Shown: in pieces, positions 7,658 through 16,280 of the stretch
Layout of the letters: every line of letters starts with the position of its first letter
Position numbering within the stretch: position 1 is the first letter of the stretch
NCBI GenBank assembly: GCA_020634515.1
Contig: JACKBL010000006.1
Span: forward strand, 310,001 to 374,000
DNA length: 64,000 bases
Direction: 5' to 3'
Source: Ardenticatenales bacterium
GTDB lineage: Bacteria; Chloroflexota; Anaerolineae; Promineifilales; Promineifilaceae
Notes under the pieces: generated by a model
Databases searched by the model: none
What the model saw: the letters and a program-made list of their open reading frames with translations, nothing else
Told to the model about the DNA's origin: nothing
Position numbers and translations under genes: made by a program

Positions 7658-9595
7658 ATGATGAATAGCGACATTCTTTCTGCCCCCCTGCCCGCGGAGA
7701 CAGGTTCATTTCTCCCGCTGCTGCTGGTGATAGCCCTGGCGTTTATTGTGCCGGTGCTCATCAATCGCATCAATCGCTGGCTGGCGCTGCCCGTGGTTGT
7801 GGGCGAGATTTTGCTGGGCATATTGCTGGGTCAGGTTTATCCGGAACTGGCATCGGATACCGTACTGGCTATCTTATCCGAGATCGGTTTTGGGATTCTG
7901 TTTTTTCTGGCCGGCACGGAAATAGACTTCCGCAGCCTGAGAATAAATCGGGCCGAAACAGGAAAGAACAGCTTAAGCGAGACATTGCGCAGCCCCGTGC
8001 CTCTGGGAATCCTCAGTTTTTTGTTGACCCTGTTGCTCTCATGGGGTTTCGTTTATGCCCTGTCGCGCACCAATCTACTCCAGGGCAACAACTGGCTCTT
8101 TCTCATCCTCATTTTTGCTCCCTCGTCACTGGGCCTGATCGTGGCCGTCCTCAAGGAAAGCGGTTATATCAGTCGTCCTCTGGGCCAGACCATTCTGGTT
8201 GCGGCGACGATTGCTGACTTTGGTACGCTCCTTATTCTCACGATTGTCGTGGCTGTGATTGAGATTGGCGGGTTTCACCCAGAAGTGCTGCTGGTGAGCC
8301 TGGTATTCGTGGGGTTTGTGGCCGCGTATGTGGCCTTCAACTACGTTTACACCAGCGACACGGTGCAGCGATTTATCTCGGCCATAAACACACCGACATC
8401 CCAGGTCAAACTCCGCTTTTCCTTTGCCCTGTTTCTCACGTTTGTGGTGTTGTCGGAGCAGTTGGGCGCGGAGATTGTGTTGGGGACGTTTCTTGCCGGC
8501 ATGTTAATCTCCTTGCTCGCCCGTCCCGAAGACAAAGAAGTGGTACACCAACTGGAATCCGTCGGCTTTGGTTTCTTTATTCCCGTGTTTTTTATTATGG
8601 TGGGCGTGCGTTTTAACGTAGGCGCGTTGTTGGCGGACCCGGAGGCATTGTGGCTTGTGCCGGCATTTGCCCTTGTCGCCATCCTGGTCAAAGTCGTTCC
8701 CGCACTCCTCTTCCGTTGGTCCTTCGGTTGGCGCGCCACCATCGCCGGCGGTATGTTACTCACCGCGCGCATGTCCCTGATCATCGCCGAAGCCGCCATT
8801 GGCGTCGAACTCGGCATCCTCACCTCCGCCATCAACGCGGACATCATCCTGCTCGCCATCGTCATGGCCACTTTGGGGCCGCTGCTCTTCAACCGCCTCA
8901 TACCCCCCATCACCGATGTAGGGGCGCCGCCCATTATTGTTGCCGGCGCGGACAAATTCGGCCTGGAAGTGGCGGAACAACTGCGCGGTCACCATGAACC
9001 CGTGCTGCTCATCGACGACGACCCCGGACGCATCGCGCAGGCGCGCGCCCGGGGTTTCGAGGCCATCATCGGGCGCCTCGACCGGCCGCACAAGGAGATC
9101 GTGCCTCACCTGGCCCGCGCCAACCGCCTCGTAACCACCTACGCAGACATAGAGCGGAATTATGCCATTTGTCGCTATGTGTGCAGCCAGTTCGACATCG
9201 AACACATCGTCACCCAGGTCCCCGATCCGGCGGCGCTGGACCGCTTTCAACGCCTCGGCGTCACAGCCACCAACCCGGCTACGGACTACGCCGCCCTCGT
9301 CGTCATGCTCACGCGCAATCCGGCCGCGTTTGACCTGATGACGCGCATTGACGATGACAAGGAGGTCCACGAATTCGTGGTACGCAATCCGACGGTCATT
9401 GGGAAACGTCTGCGCGACCTCAGCCTGCCCCCAGGCGTCCTGATTCTCGCCGTCAAACGAGAAGGCGAACTGCTTGTGCCCACGGCGGATACCCGCTTTG
9501 AGCGGGATGACCATGTGACGCTGGTCGGCGCGGCGGATTATGTGGACCACGCCTTCGCCGTTTTCACAAATAGTGACGGATCGGCGGTTCAGTGA
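7658..9595 (+). CDS. CPA2-type monovalent cation:proton antiporter with RCK domains
   Basis: A 645-residue inner-membrane protein. Residues about 17-410 form the Na+/H+ exchanger fold with roughly 12 membrane segments, including the LAGTEIDF segment and the FLAGMLISLL stretch. A TrkA-N nucleotide-binding domain follows (about 425-545, IIVAGADKFGLEVAEQL...LLIDDD), then a TrkA-C domain (about 560-640). This is the KefB/YbaL-type architecture in which nucleotide binding gates K+ or Na+ export against protons. I chose ATG 7658, preceded by AACAGG; the frame also contains a TTG at 7643. The gene ends before a repeat-rich gap and appears to be a single transcription unit. Confidence 0.88.
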   Translation: MMNSDILSAPLPAETGSFLPLLLVIALAFIVPVLINRINRWLALPVVVGEILLGILLGQVYPELASDTVLAILSEIGFGILFFLAGTEIDFRSLRINRAETGKNSLSETLRSPVPLGILSFLLTLLLSWGFVYALSRTNLLQGNNWLFLILIFAPSSLGLIVAVLKESGYISRPLGQTILVAATIADFGTLLILTIVVAVIEIGGFHPEVLLVSLVFVGFVAAYVAFNYVYTSDTVQRFISAINTPTSQVKLRFSFALFLTFVVLSEQLGAEIVLGTFLAGMLISLLARPEDKEVVHQLESVGFGFFIPVFFIMVGVRFNVGALLADPEALWLVPAFALVAILVKVVPALLFRWSFGWRATIAGGMLLTARMSLIIAEAAIGVELGILTSAINADIILLAIVMATLGPLLFNRLIPPITDVGAPPIIVAGADKFGLEVAEQLRGHHEPVLLIDDDPGRIAQARARGFEAIIGRLDRPHKEIVPHLARANRLVTTYADIERNYAICRYVCSQFDIEHIVTQVPDPAALDRFQRLGVTATNPATDYAALVVMLTRNPAAFDLMTRIDDDKEVHEFVVRNPTVIGKRLRDLSLPPGVLILAVKREGELLVPTADTRFERDDHVTLVGAADYVDHAFAVFTNSDGSAVQ

Positions 9596-9632
9596 TATGC
9601 TAGAGGTTTGTTTGCGTCATTTCCAGACGGAA

Positions 9633-9729
9633 GCTAAGTGGCTGCCCGCAATTAAATTAGCGGAAATGTGCGGGCAGCTTGTCAGTAACCGCCCGTAAAA
9701 AGTGTGAAGTTGTTTTCGGGCGGTTACTA
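9633..9729. repeat. Double-hairpin repeat family A, copy 1
   Basis: Stem 1 is GCTGCCCGCA (9641-9650) with TGCGGGCAGC (9669-9678). Stem 2 is AGTAACCGCCCG (9684-9695) with CGGGCGGTTACT (9717-9728). Copies at 59755-59851 and 61877-61969 are inverted relative to this one. Base changes in the arms are matched on both sides. It may also terminate the antiporter transcript. Confidence 0.9.
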
Positions 9730-9799
9730 ATGGCATGTCAGTTTAGCGAATCGGCCAGATACGACACGCTCCTATGATCTCAAGAAGTTTTGAATTAGT

Positions 9800-11413
9800 A
9801 TGCTGAACCAAGAAGAACAAATCCATTCGCCCGATGCCACGCTGGCGGCGGAGACCGCCCGGCGACGTACATTTGCTATTATTTCGCACCCGGATGCCGG
9901 CAAAACCACCCTCACGGAGAAATTGCTGCTCTACGGCAATGCCATCCATCTTGCCGGCAGCGTCCGCGCCCGCCGCGACCAGCGCAGTGCCACCTCCGAC
10001 TGGATGGCGATTGAGCGGGAGCGTGGCATTTCCATTACCTCCACGGTGCTCCAGTTCCCTTACAAAGGCTGTATCATCAATCTGCTGGATACGCCCGGCC
10101 ACCAGGATTTTTCGGAGGACACCTATCGCACGTTGATGGCCGCGGACAGCGCGGTGATGGTGTTGGACGCGGCCAAAGGCGTGGAGGCACAGACACGGAA
10201 ATTGTTTGAAGTATGCCGGCAACGCGGCATCCCCGTCTTCACCTTCATCAACAAAATGGATCGCCCGGCGCAAGACCCGCTAGGACTGCTTGATGAAGTA
10301 GAAAACATCCTGGGAATGCAGCCCGTACCCATGAACTGGCCCATCGGCGACGGCGAGAGCTTCCTCGGCGTCTATGACCGCCTCACCGCGCAGGTGTACC
10401 TCTTTGACCGCACGGTGCGCAACCAGACCATTTCGCCACAGACGATCACGACGCTCGACGATCCGCGTGTGCGCCGGGGTTTGAGCGATGCGCGTTTGGA
10501 CGACTTGCTTACCAATATCGGTCTGCTGGATGAGATGGCGACCTTTGATCTGGCGCAGGTGCGGGGAGGACGGCAAACGCCCGTTTACTTTGGCAGCGCC
10601 CTCACCAACTTTGGCGTGCGGTTGTTCCTCGACGACTTCATCCAGTATGCTCCCGCGCCCGGTTCTTATCATAGCGATATGGGTCCTATTCCACCCACCG
10701 GACCAGACTTTTCCGGCTTTGTCTTCAAAATTCAGGCGAACATGAATCCACGCCACCGCGATAGTGTCGCCTTTGTGCGCATATGCAGTGGGCGCTTTGA
10801 ACGTAATATGTCGGTTCATCACCCGCGCACGACGCGGCAGTTGCGGCTGTCCCGCCCCTACAAGTTTTTCGCCGACGACCGCGAGGTGGTGGACGATGCC
10901 TACCCTGGCGACATCATTGGCCTGCCGGGAAATGATTATTTCAGCATCGGGGATACGATAAATGCCGGCAGCACGCTCTTCAACTACGACCCCATTCCCA
11001 CCTTCCCCGCGGAACACTTCGCCCGCCTCATTAATATGGACGTGAGCAAGCAAAAGCAGTTCATCAAGGGACTCGACCAACTACGCACCGAAGGCGCCAT
11101 GCAAATCCTCTACGAAGCCGACGCCATGCGCCGCGATCCCATCCTGGCCGTCGTGGGAATGCTCCAGTTTGACGTGGTCGAAGCCCGTCTGGAAGGCGAG
11201 TACGGCGTGGTCACGCGCCGACAGATGTTGCCGCAGTCCATTTGTCGCTGGATCGAAGGTCCGGAAACGGACATTGCGCAGCTCCCCTGGCGCTATGGTC
11301 TGTTACGCGCCCACGACACCGCCGGTCGCCTGGTCGGCCTCTTCAACTCCCAACATGAACTGACCTACTATCAGGGTAAATTCCCTCACCTCAGTTTCAA
11401 GGAAACGCCGTGA
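9800..11413 (+). CDS. prfC: Peptide chain release factor 3 (RF3)
   Basis: A 537-residue translational GTPase matching RF3 in length and order. The G1 P-loop is SHPDAGKTTLTEK (about 29-41), followed by the switch-II motif DTPGHQDF and the NKMD specificity motif. Domain II and the RF3-specific C-terminal domain come after. It releases RF1/RF2 from ribosomes after stop-codon hydrolysis in a GTP-dependent cycle. It is not in an operon: a repeat element precedes it and about 260 bp of repeat-bearing sequence follows. Confidence 0.95.
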   Translation: MLNQEEQIHSPDATLAAETARRRTFAIISHPDAGKTTLTEKLLLYGNAIHLAGSVRARRDQRSATSDWMAIERERGISITSTVLQFPYKGCIINLLDTPGHQDFSEDTYRTLMAADSAVMVLDAAKGVEAQTRKLFEVCRQRGIPVFTFINKMDRPAQDPLGLLDEVENILGMQPVPMNWPIGDGESFLGVYDRLTAQVYLFDRTVRNQTISPQTITTLDDPRVRRGLSDARLDDLLTNIGLLDEMATFDLAQVRGGRQTPVYFGSALTNFGVRLFLDDFIQYAPAPGSYHSDMGPIPPTGPDFSGFVFKIQANMNPRHRDSVAFVRICSGRFERNMSVHHPRTTRQLRLSRPYKFFADDREVVDDAYPGDIIGLPGNDYFSIGDTINAGSTLFNYDPIPTFPAEHFARLINMDVSKQKQFIKGLDQLRTEGAMQILYEADAMRRDPILAVVGMLQFDVVEARLEGEYGVVTRRQMLPQSICRWIEGPETDIAQLPWRYGLLRAHDTAGRLVGLFNSQHELTYYQGKFPHLSFKETP

Positions 11414-11675
11414 AGAGGCGTGTCAGCCTTCCCACAAGCCGCGACGAGGCGTTTTGGGCTTGAAATCGAGCTTCCGGGATAATTTTCACAACCACCTTCC
11501 CGGAAGCTGTTTTGATACCAAGTGAATCGAGCTTCCGGGAAGATCTCTGGGACCATATACCCTAGAGGCTGACTAGATACCTTCCGGGAATATCTCCAAC
11601 CATCCGGGCCATCCGTGACTATTTTCACCCCTCATGTTGCGCCCCGCTCATCGGGGCCGCCCTGGAGAATCAAAA
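11414..11675. repeat. Intergenic hairpin family D (CTTCCGGGA elements)
   Basis: Several CTTCCGGGA or TTCCCGGAAG strings occur at 11471, 11502, 11530 and 11583. The segment 11447-11479 (ending GAAATCGAGCTTCCGGGA) reappears inverted at 41247-41273, with a shorter relative at 49345-49390. No open frame here looks coding. Confidence 0.6.
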
Positions 11676-11864
11676 ATGAGCGAAAAACACATACTGGAAC
11701 GACAAAATGGGATCATTGCCGGTGTCTGTGGCGGCATTGCCGCGTACTATGGCTGGAGTCCGTTTATCATTCGCCTGATATTCTTCTTGCTCCTGCTGCC
11801 TGGTGGACTGCCAGGTCTGCTGCCTTACCTGGTGTTGTGGCTCCTGATCCCCAAGAAACGATGA
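11676..11864 (+). CDS. PspC-domain small membrane protein
   Basis: A 62-residue protein that is essentially one PspC domain. It starts with a short basic N-terminus and the signature GIIAGVCGGIAAYYGWSP (about residues 10-27), then one long hydrophobic segment (about 28-58), and ends in KKR. Such stand-alone PspC proteins are inner-membrane proteins linked to envelope-stress responses; the exact role here is unknown. ATG 11676 has GGAG about 10 nt upstream, and the longer in-frame ATG at 11634 lacks support. It is co-directional with, and about 120 bp before, the small NHLP-like gene. Confidence 0.85.
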   Translation: MSEKHILERQNGIIAGVCGGIAAYYGWSPFIIRLIFFLLLLPGGLPGLLPYLVLWLLIPKKR

Positions 11865-11983
11865 GCCATTTACAGAAAAGTCGTGTCATACACCACAGGA
11901 GTCGTGAGAGCCGTTTGATATTCTAAAGGAAACGACCCAGGAATCGGGGGCGGCGGAGAGACATAAACTTGCAGGAGGGCAAT

Positions 11984-12208
11984 ATGTCTTACGCTGTTTT
12001 TCTCGAAGTACTCGCCCGCGCCGTCTCCGACCAGAAATTTCGCCAGGAAATCTTTGAAGACCCGGCGAACGCTCTCCGCGGTTACGACCTCACGCCTGAG
12101 GAAGTGGCCCTGTTCAACGGGCTTGATGAAAGCAACTGGGACGCATTTGTGGCCCAGTATGGCTCACTAGGACCCGATGGCAGTATCCACCCGGGCACTG
12201 GCACCTGA
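11984..12208 (+). CDS. Os1348/NHLP-like short peptide (possible RiPP precursor)
   Basis: A 74-residue protein with a strong AGGAGG site at 11973-11978. Residues 5-55 (LARAVSDQKFRQEIFEDPANAL then YDLTPEEVALF) match the nitrile-hydratase-like leader-peptide (NHLP/Os1348) clan: a helical region followed by D-P-x-x-A-L-x-x-Y-x-L-T-x-E-E. The last 15 residues (GSLGPDGSIHPGTGT) are small, flexible and lack Cys. In this clan such tails can be RiPP core peptides, but many members have no known modification. No modifying enzyme is adjacent: the next gene, convergent and 20 bp away, is the sAC-like regulator. A precursor role is therefore only a hypothesis. Confidence 0.7.
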   Translation: MSYAVFLEVLARAVSDQKFRQEIFEDPANALRGYDLTPEEVALFNGLDESNWDAFVAQYGSLGPDGSIHPGTGT

Positions 12209-12227
12209 CACACCTGACACTGGATGG

Positions 12228-15200
12228 CTATTCTTCATGGAGACTGAGAAGATGTGTGGCTTCACGCTCACATCGTTCCCTGTCGGCGGCATGCGCCCGC
12301 TGTGTCGCCGACAGGCACTGTTCCAGGTAAGTCTTGCGCCGCGCGGGATCCTCCTCCAAACGCGCCAACTCCAGCAACAACAACGGTAAATAATCCGGGC
12401 AGCCCTGCTCTTCAACCAGTCGCCGACCAACAGAGAAATGTGCTACCGCGCGCGCCTTATCCCCCTTTTGCCGTGCCGCCACTCCCTGAAAGTACGCCAC
12501 GGCGGGCCGCCACCAGGATATGTTGATTGCCCCTGCTTCCGCCTGATCGAGCAGCGTCCTTGCTTCCGCGTTGCGCCCTTGCGCCAGCGCCACCTGCGCC
12601 AGGCCAATCAGCACCCGCGTGTGTTCTACCGCATATTGCCTGGTGCGCGAGCCAATGAGCGATTGCGCCTGTTTCAAATGATAGGCGGCTTCGTCCCACA
12701 TTTCTTGTGCCGCGGCCAGGTTGTGACCCCATTGCAGGTGGGCTTCGACCAGGGTGTAGTCGTCATCCATGTCTTCTAGCATATCCACCGCGCGCCTCAG
12801 GTCTGCCGCGGCTGCGTCGTATGCGCCCAGGTAACCATGAATCCCCCCCCGGTTTGCCAGGACGATGGCTAATAGATTCCGCCCCGCCTTCTGTGCCAGG
12901 AGGGCCGCCTCGTTCAGGGTTTCCAGCGCTTTGGTTGCGTGTCCGGCTTCAAACTGACACCAGGCCAGATTGTTGAGCGTGTAGCCGACGTTCACGGTGA
13001 CGCTGAATGCGCGCGCCAGCCGTACTCCTTTGCTGAGGGCGTCGATGGCCTTGTCTAGCTGACGCTGGGAGTAGTAAATGAAGGCGCTGGCCTCTAGCGC
13101 CAATGCCAGGCGGTGCTGGCTACCTACTTGCTGGCAGAGGCGCACGGCCTCATCGACTTCTTGCAACGCTTCGCTGTAATTGCCGGCATTCGCCGCCGCC
13201 CAACCATCCCACAAATACGCCAGCGCCAGGTCATCCACAGTAATCCGCTCCGCCAACGCCTTCACCGGTTGCGTATAATTGACAATCTCCCCATACTTTG
13301 ATTGGCGAAACTTCAACTCCGCCAGCAAGTTATTCGCATGCGCGAGATGCCCCCACGCCTCATGCGCTCGCGCCAGCGCCAATGCCTCCGCAAACAACGG
13401 TTCCGCCCGCTCATATTCCCCAAACATCAACCAGATATGTCCCTGCGATAGCCCCACATGCGCCGCCACATCCGCGTACTGGTCCACGCCCAACGCCTGC
13501 AAATGGTTTTGCGCCAGCGTATACAGGTCAATTGCTTCCCAATTGGCGTAAATCCGGCGCGCCTCATCCGCCGCCCCCACCGCATACGTTAACCCTTTCT
13601 GCCGCAGCTTTGCCTGCCCGCAATGATACGCCAACACGCCATAGTGAGGTTTCAGGTTTTCCGCGTGGGTCGCCTCCAACCAGGAGACAATTTGTGTATG
13701 AAGTTCCTGCCGCTGCGCGTAGGGCAGGCTTTCGTAAGCCACCTCGCGCATCATGACGTGCTGGAATTGGTGCGTGATGGTGGATTCCGCGGTCACTGCC
13801 TGCGCGATGTCCGCGTGTGACAGCTGCGCCAACTGCTGCGCCATGTGGATGCCCGGCGTGGAACCGACGAGGTGTTGCAGGAGTGATAGATCAAAGCGGC
13901 GGCCAATAACGGCGGCTATCTGTGCCAGGTAGCGGGTGGATGCCGGCAATCGGTCCAACCGCGCCAGCACCAACCCATGAATCGTATCCGGCAACTGCAC
14001 CCCCTCCAGCCGGTCCCTATCCAGCGTTACCCGCGTCCCGCGCCGCAGCACGCCCATCCCCTCCAGCGCCTGCACGGCTTCCCGCAGAAACATGGGATTG
14101 ACGGGACTGGCCTGCCCATCCCGATCCCGTAGCCCCAGGCGCTGCTCCACCGCCGGCGGCAGCTCCAAATCCCCTATATAATGCCGCAGGAGTTCGGAAG
14201 CGTGCCGCGGTGGCAGATCCGCCAGCGGCACACGGCTGCACGTTGGCCGCAGCAGCGCCGCCAGGGGTCTTTCCGCTTGCGCCGGCGCGTCATGGTGGGC
14301 TTGCATAGTCAGCACGACGGCGAAGGGCACGTCATGGACTTCCTCGGTGAGCGCATCAATCATCTCTAAGGTGGCCCGGTCCACCCAATGCACGTCCTCA
14401 AAACACAACAGCAGCGGTTGCTGCCGGGCGCGACCCAAAAAGCAGCCCCGCACCAGGTCAAAGAACCGTACCTGCCGGGCTTTCGCCGTCAGGTTGGCCA
14501 GCGATGCCGGCATTTCTCCCCCCAAACCCAGCACATCCCCCCATAAAGCCGCATCCTCCCCCGCCTCCGGGAAAAGCGCCTCGGTTTGTTGACGCACGCG
14601 CTCTTGTTGGGAAGATGCCGGCATCCCCGCCTCCAACCCGAAAAAAGCGCGCCAAATCTCCAACCACGGCCCATAAGGCACATCCACCATGTGCGACTGG
14701 CAAAAAGCTACGTAATCCGTCCCCCCCTGCGCCCGCCAATAGGCTATCCCCTCCACAACCAGGCGCGTTTTTCCTACACCCACCCCGCCAGACACGGCGA
14801 CCACGCTGCCTAATCCCCGCAGGGCCGTGTCCAGGCTGCCCAGCAACAGGTCCATCTCCGCCTCCCGCCCCACCAGCGGAATCGTACGCGCCTGCCGGGC
14901 GTCATCCAACCCCAATGCCGGGCGCGGACGTTCGCGCAGCGCGCGATAAGGCCGAATCATGACTTGCTTCCCCTTCACCTTCACCGACGGCATTGCCGCG
15001 AAGACCGCCACATTCTCGGCGCGATGCGCGGCAGCCTCCGCCACGACCACCTCTCCCTCCTCGCTCAATTGCATCAGCCGCGCCGACAGATTAACCACGT
15101 CTCCCACCACGGTATACTCTCGCCGGCTCTCGGCGCCAATGGGTCCGGCAAACACCTTACCCGCCGCCAGCCCCACCTGCTGCCGCGTGATGAAGTCTGG

Positions 15201-16268
15201 CTTTTCCCGCTGCAACGCCAGCGCGCAGCGGACCGCTCGCTCTGGCGCATCCGGGGCCACGGGCGCGCCAAACATGATGTGCAGTTGGCTCCCCTTGTCC
15301 CCGATCAAGACGCGATTGAGGTAGGCGGATGCGCCCCCATAGCGAGCCACGATCTCCTCCGCCCAGGCAAAATACCGTTGCAACAGCGTGCCTGCCGCCG
15401 CGCTGGCGTAATCCAGGCCGCCAAACTGCACAAAGAGGCTGGTCACGGGGCGATGTTCCGCCAGCGAGAGGTGGGGGCCGAAGTTCAGCCCTTGCACCAA
15501 TGCCGCGGGCAGGAATGCCGGCGCCGCCTGCGCCAGTCGCGCATGGTCCGCCTCCGAAAAATGGGACCAATCTAGCAGCGGTAGTGCCGGCAATGCCGGC
15601 AACGGATGCACCCACGGCTGAAAATCCCTGGTGGCGGGAGACCCCACTTCACGCATCAAGGCCGCGCTGGCGATCACCTGCCGCGCGCTCGCCTGCTTCT
15701 CCGCGTTCACCGCATCATCCACGCCCGCCCCGGCCAGCACAAATTCCGCGTGCGTTTCCGGATCGCCGACCACCATTTCCAGGCATTCGCCATAACCCAC
15801 GCCGATCTTCAGCGTGAGGGGGAAAGTGGACGGTTTCCCCGGAGGGCGCTCCGTTTGCGCCTGGCTCAACTGCGTCCACATCAACGACTGCATCTTCTGG
15901 GCGCAGACCAATGCCCGCCGCGCCGCGTCCGTCACGCCCCCTTCCGGGAAGTAAACGGTCATGGCGTCCCCGTGGAAGTGGCTCACCGCGCCGCCCGCCT
16001 CGTGAATGATCGCAATCAGGGGCGTGAAAGTGTCCTCCAGGACGCGGCTCAACTCCTCCGCGCCCCGCGGCCCATCCGTCGCCAGTTCCTCGGACATGGC
16101 TGTGAAGCCGGAGATGTCCGCGAACAGGGTGGCGGCGCGAATCTGGCGCGGCTCGCCCGGCGTGGGCGGCTCCCCGCGCAAAATCTGGCGCGCCAGCGTC
16201 ACCGGCAAGTACGCCGCCAGCCGCCGCGCCCAGGGGACAACGTGGGCGACCTGTGTTTCGTCCCTCAT
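12228..16268 (-). CDS. sAC-like protein: two class III cyclase domains, AAA ATPase, TPRs
   Basis: A 1346-residue cytosolic protein with the architecture of soluble adenylyl cyclase. Cyclase domain 1 (about 44-200) keeps both metal aspartates, D51 in FADISGF and D101 in HGDAM. Domain 2 (about 272-405) has lost the first metal Asp (Q281 in LFVQFGG) but keeps the EYTVVGDVVNLSARLM region that supplies the transition-state residues. The two domains therefore look complementary and could form one pseudo-heterodimeric site. A P-loop ATPase follows (GVGVGKT, about 495-501), then a long TPR region to the end. Cyclic-AMP production gated by ATP hydrolysis or partner binding is the family expectation. 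The gene lies 12 bp downstream of the CHAT gene, so the two are very probably cotranscribed. Confidence 0.88.
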   Translation of the reverse strand: MRDETQVAHVVPWARRLAAYLPVTLARQILRGEPPTPGEPRQIRAATLFADISGFTAMSEELATDGPRGAEELSRVLEDTFTPLIAIIHEAGGAVSHFHGDAMTVYFPEGGVTDAARRALVCAQKMQSLMWTQLSQAQTERPPGKPSTFPLTLKIGVGYGECLEMVVGDPETHAEFVLAGAGVDDAVNAEKQASARQVIASAALMREVGSPATRDFQPWVHPLPALPALPLLDWSHFSEADHARLAQAAPAFLPAALVQGLNFGPHLSLAEHRPVTSLFVQFGGLDYASAAAGTLLQRYFAWAEEIVARYGGASAYLNRVLIGDKGSQLHIMFGAPVAPDAPERAVRCALALQREKPDFITRQQVGLAAGKVFAGPIGAESRREYTVVGDVVNLSARLMQLSEEGEVVVAEAAAHRAENVAVFAAMPSVKVKGKQVMIRPYRALRERPRPALGLDDARQARTIPLVGREAEMDLLLGSLDTALRGLGSVVAVSGGVGVGKTRLVVEGIAYWRAQGGTDYVAFCQSHMVDVPYGPWLEIWRAFFGLEAGMPASSQQERVRQQTEALFPEAGEDAALWGDVLGLGGEMPASLANLTAKARQVRFFDLVRGCFLGRARQQPLLLCFEDVHWVDRATLEMIDALTEEVHDVPFAVVLTMQAHHDAPAQAERPLAALLRPTCSRVPLADLPPRHASELLRHYIGDLELPPAVEQRLGLRDRDGQASPVNPMFLREAVQALEGMGVLRRGTRVTLDRDRLEGVQLPDTIHGLVLARLDRLPASTRYLAQIAAVIGRRFDLSLLQHLVGSTPGIHMAQQLAQLSHADIAQAVTAESTITHQFQHVMMREVAYESLPYAQRQELHTQIVSWLEATHAENLKPHYGVLAYHCGQAKLRQKGLTYAVGAADEARRIYANWEAIDLYTLAQNHLQALGVDQYADVAAHVGLSQGHIWLMFGEYERAEPLFAEALALARAHEAWGHLAHANNLLAELKFRQSKYGEIVNYTQPVKALAERITVDDLALAYLWDGWAAANAGNYSEALQEVDEAVRLCQQVGSQHRLALALEASAFIYYSQRQLDKAIDALSKGVRLARAFSVTVNVGYTLNNLAWCQFEAGHATKALETLNEAALLAQKAGRNLLAIVLANRGGIHGYLGAYDAAAADLRRAVDMLEDMDDDYTLVEAHLQWGHNLAAAQEMWDEAAYHLKQAQSLIGSRTRQYAVEHTRVLIGLAQVALAQGRNAEARTLLDQAEAGAINISWWRPAVAYFQGVAARQKGDKARAVAHFSVGRRLVEEQGCPDYLPLLLLELARLEEDPARRKTYLEQCLSATQRAHAADRERCEREATHLLSLHEE

Positions 16269-16280
16269 AGTGCGCCGCGT

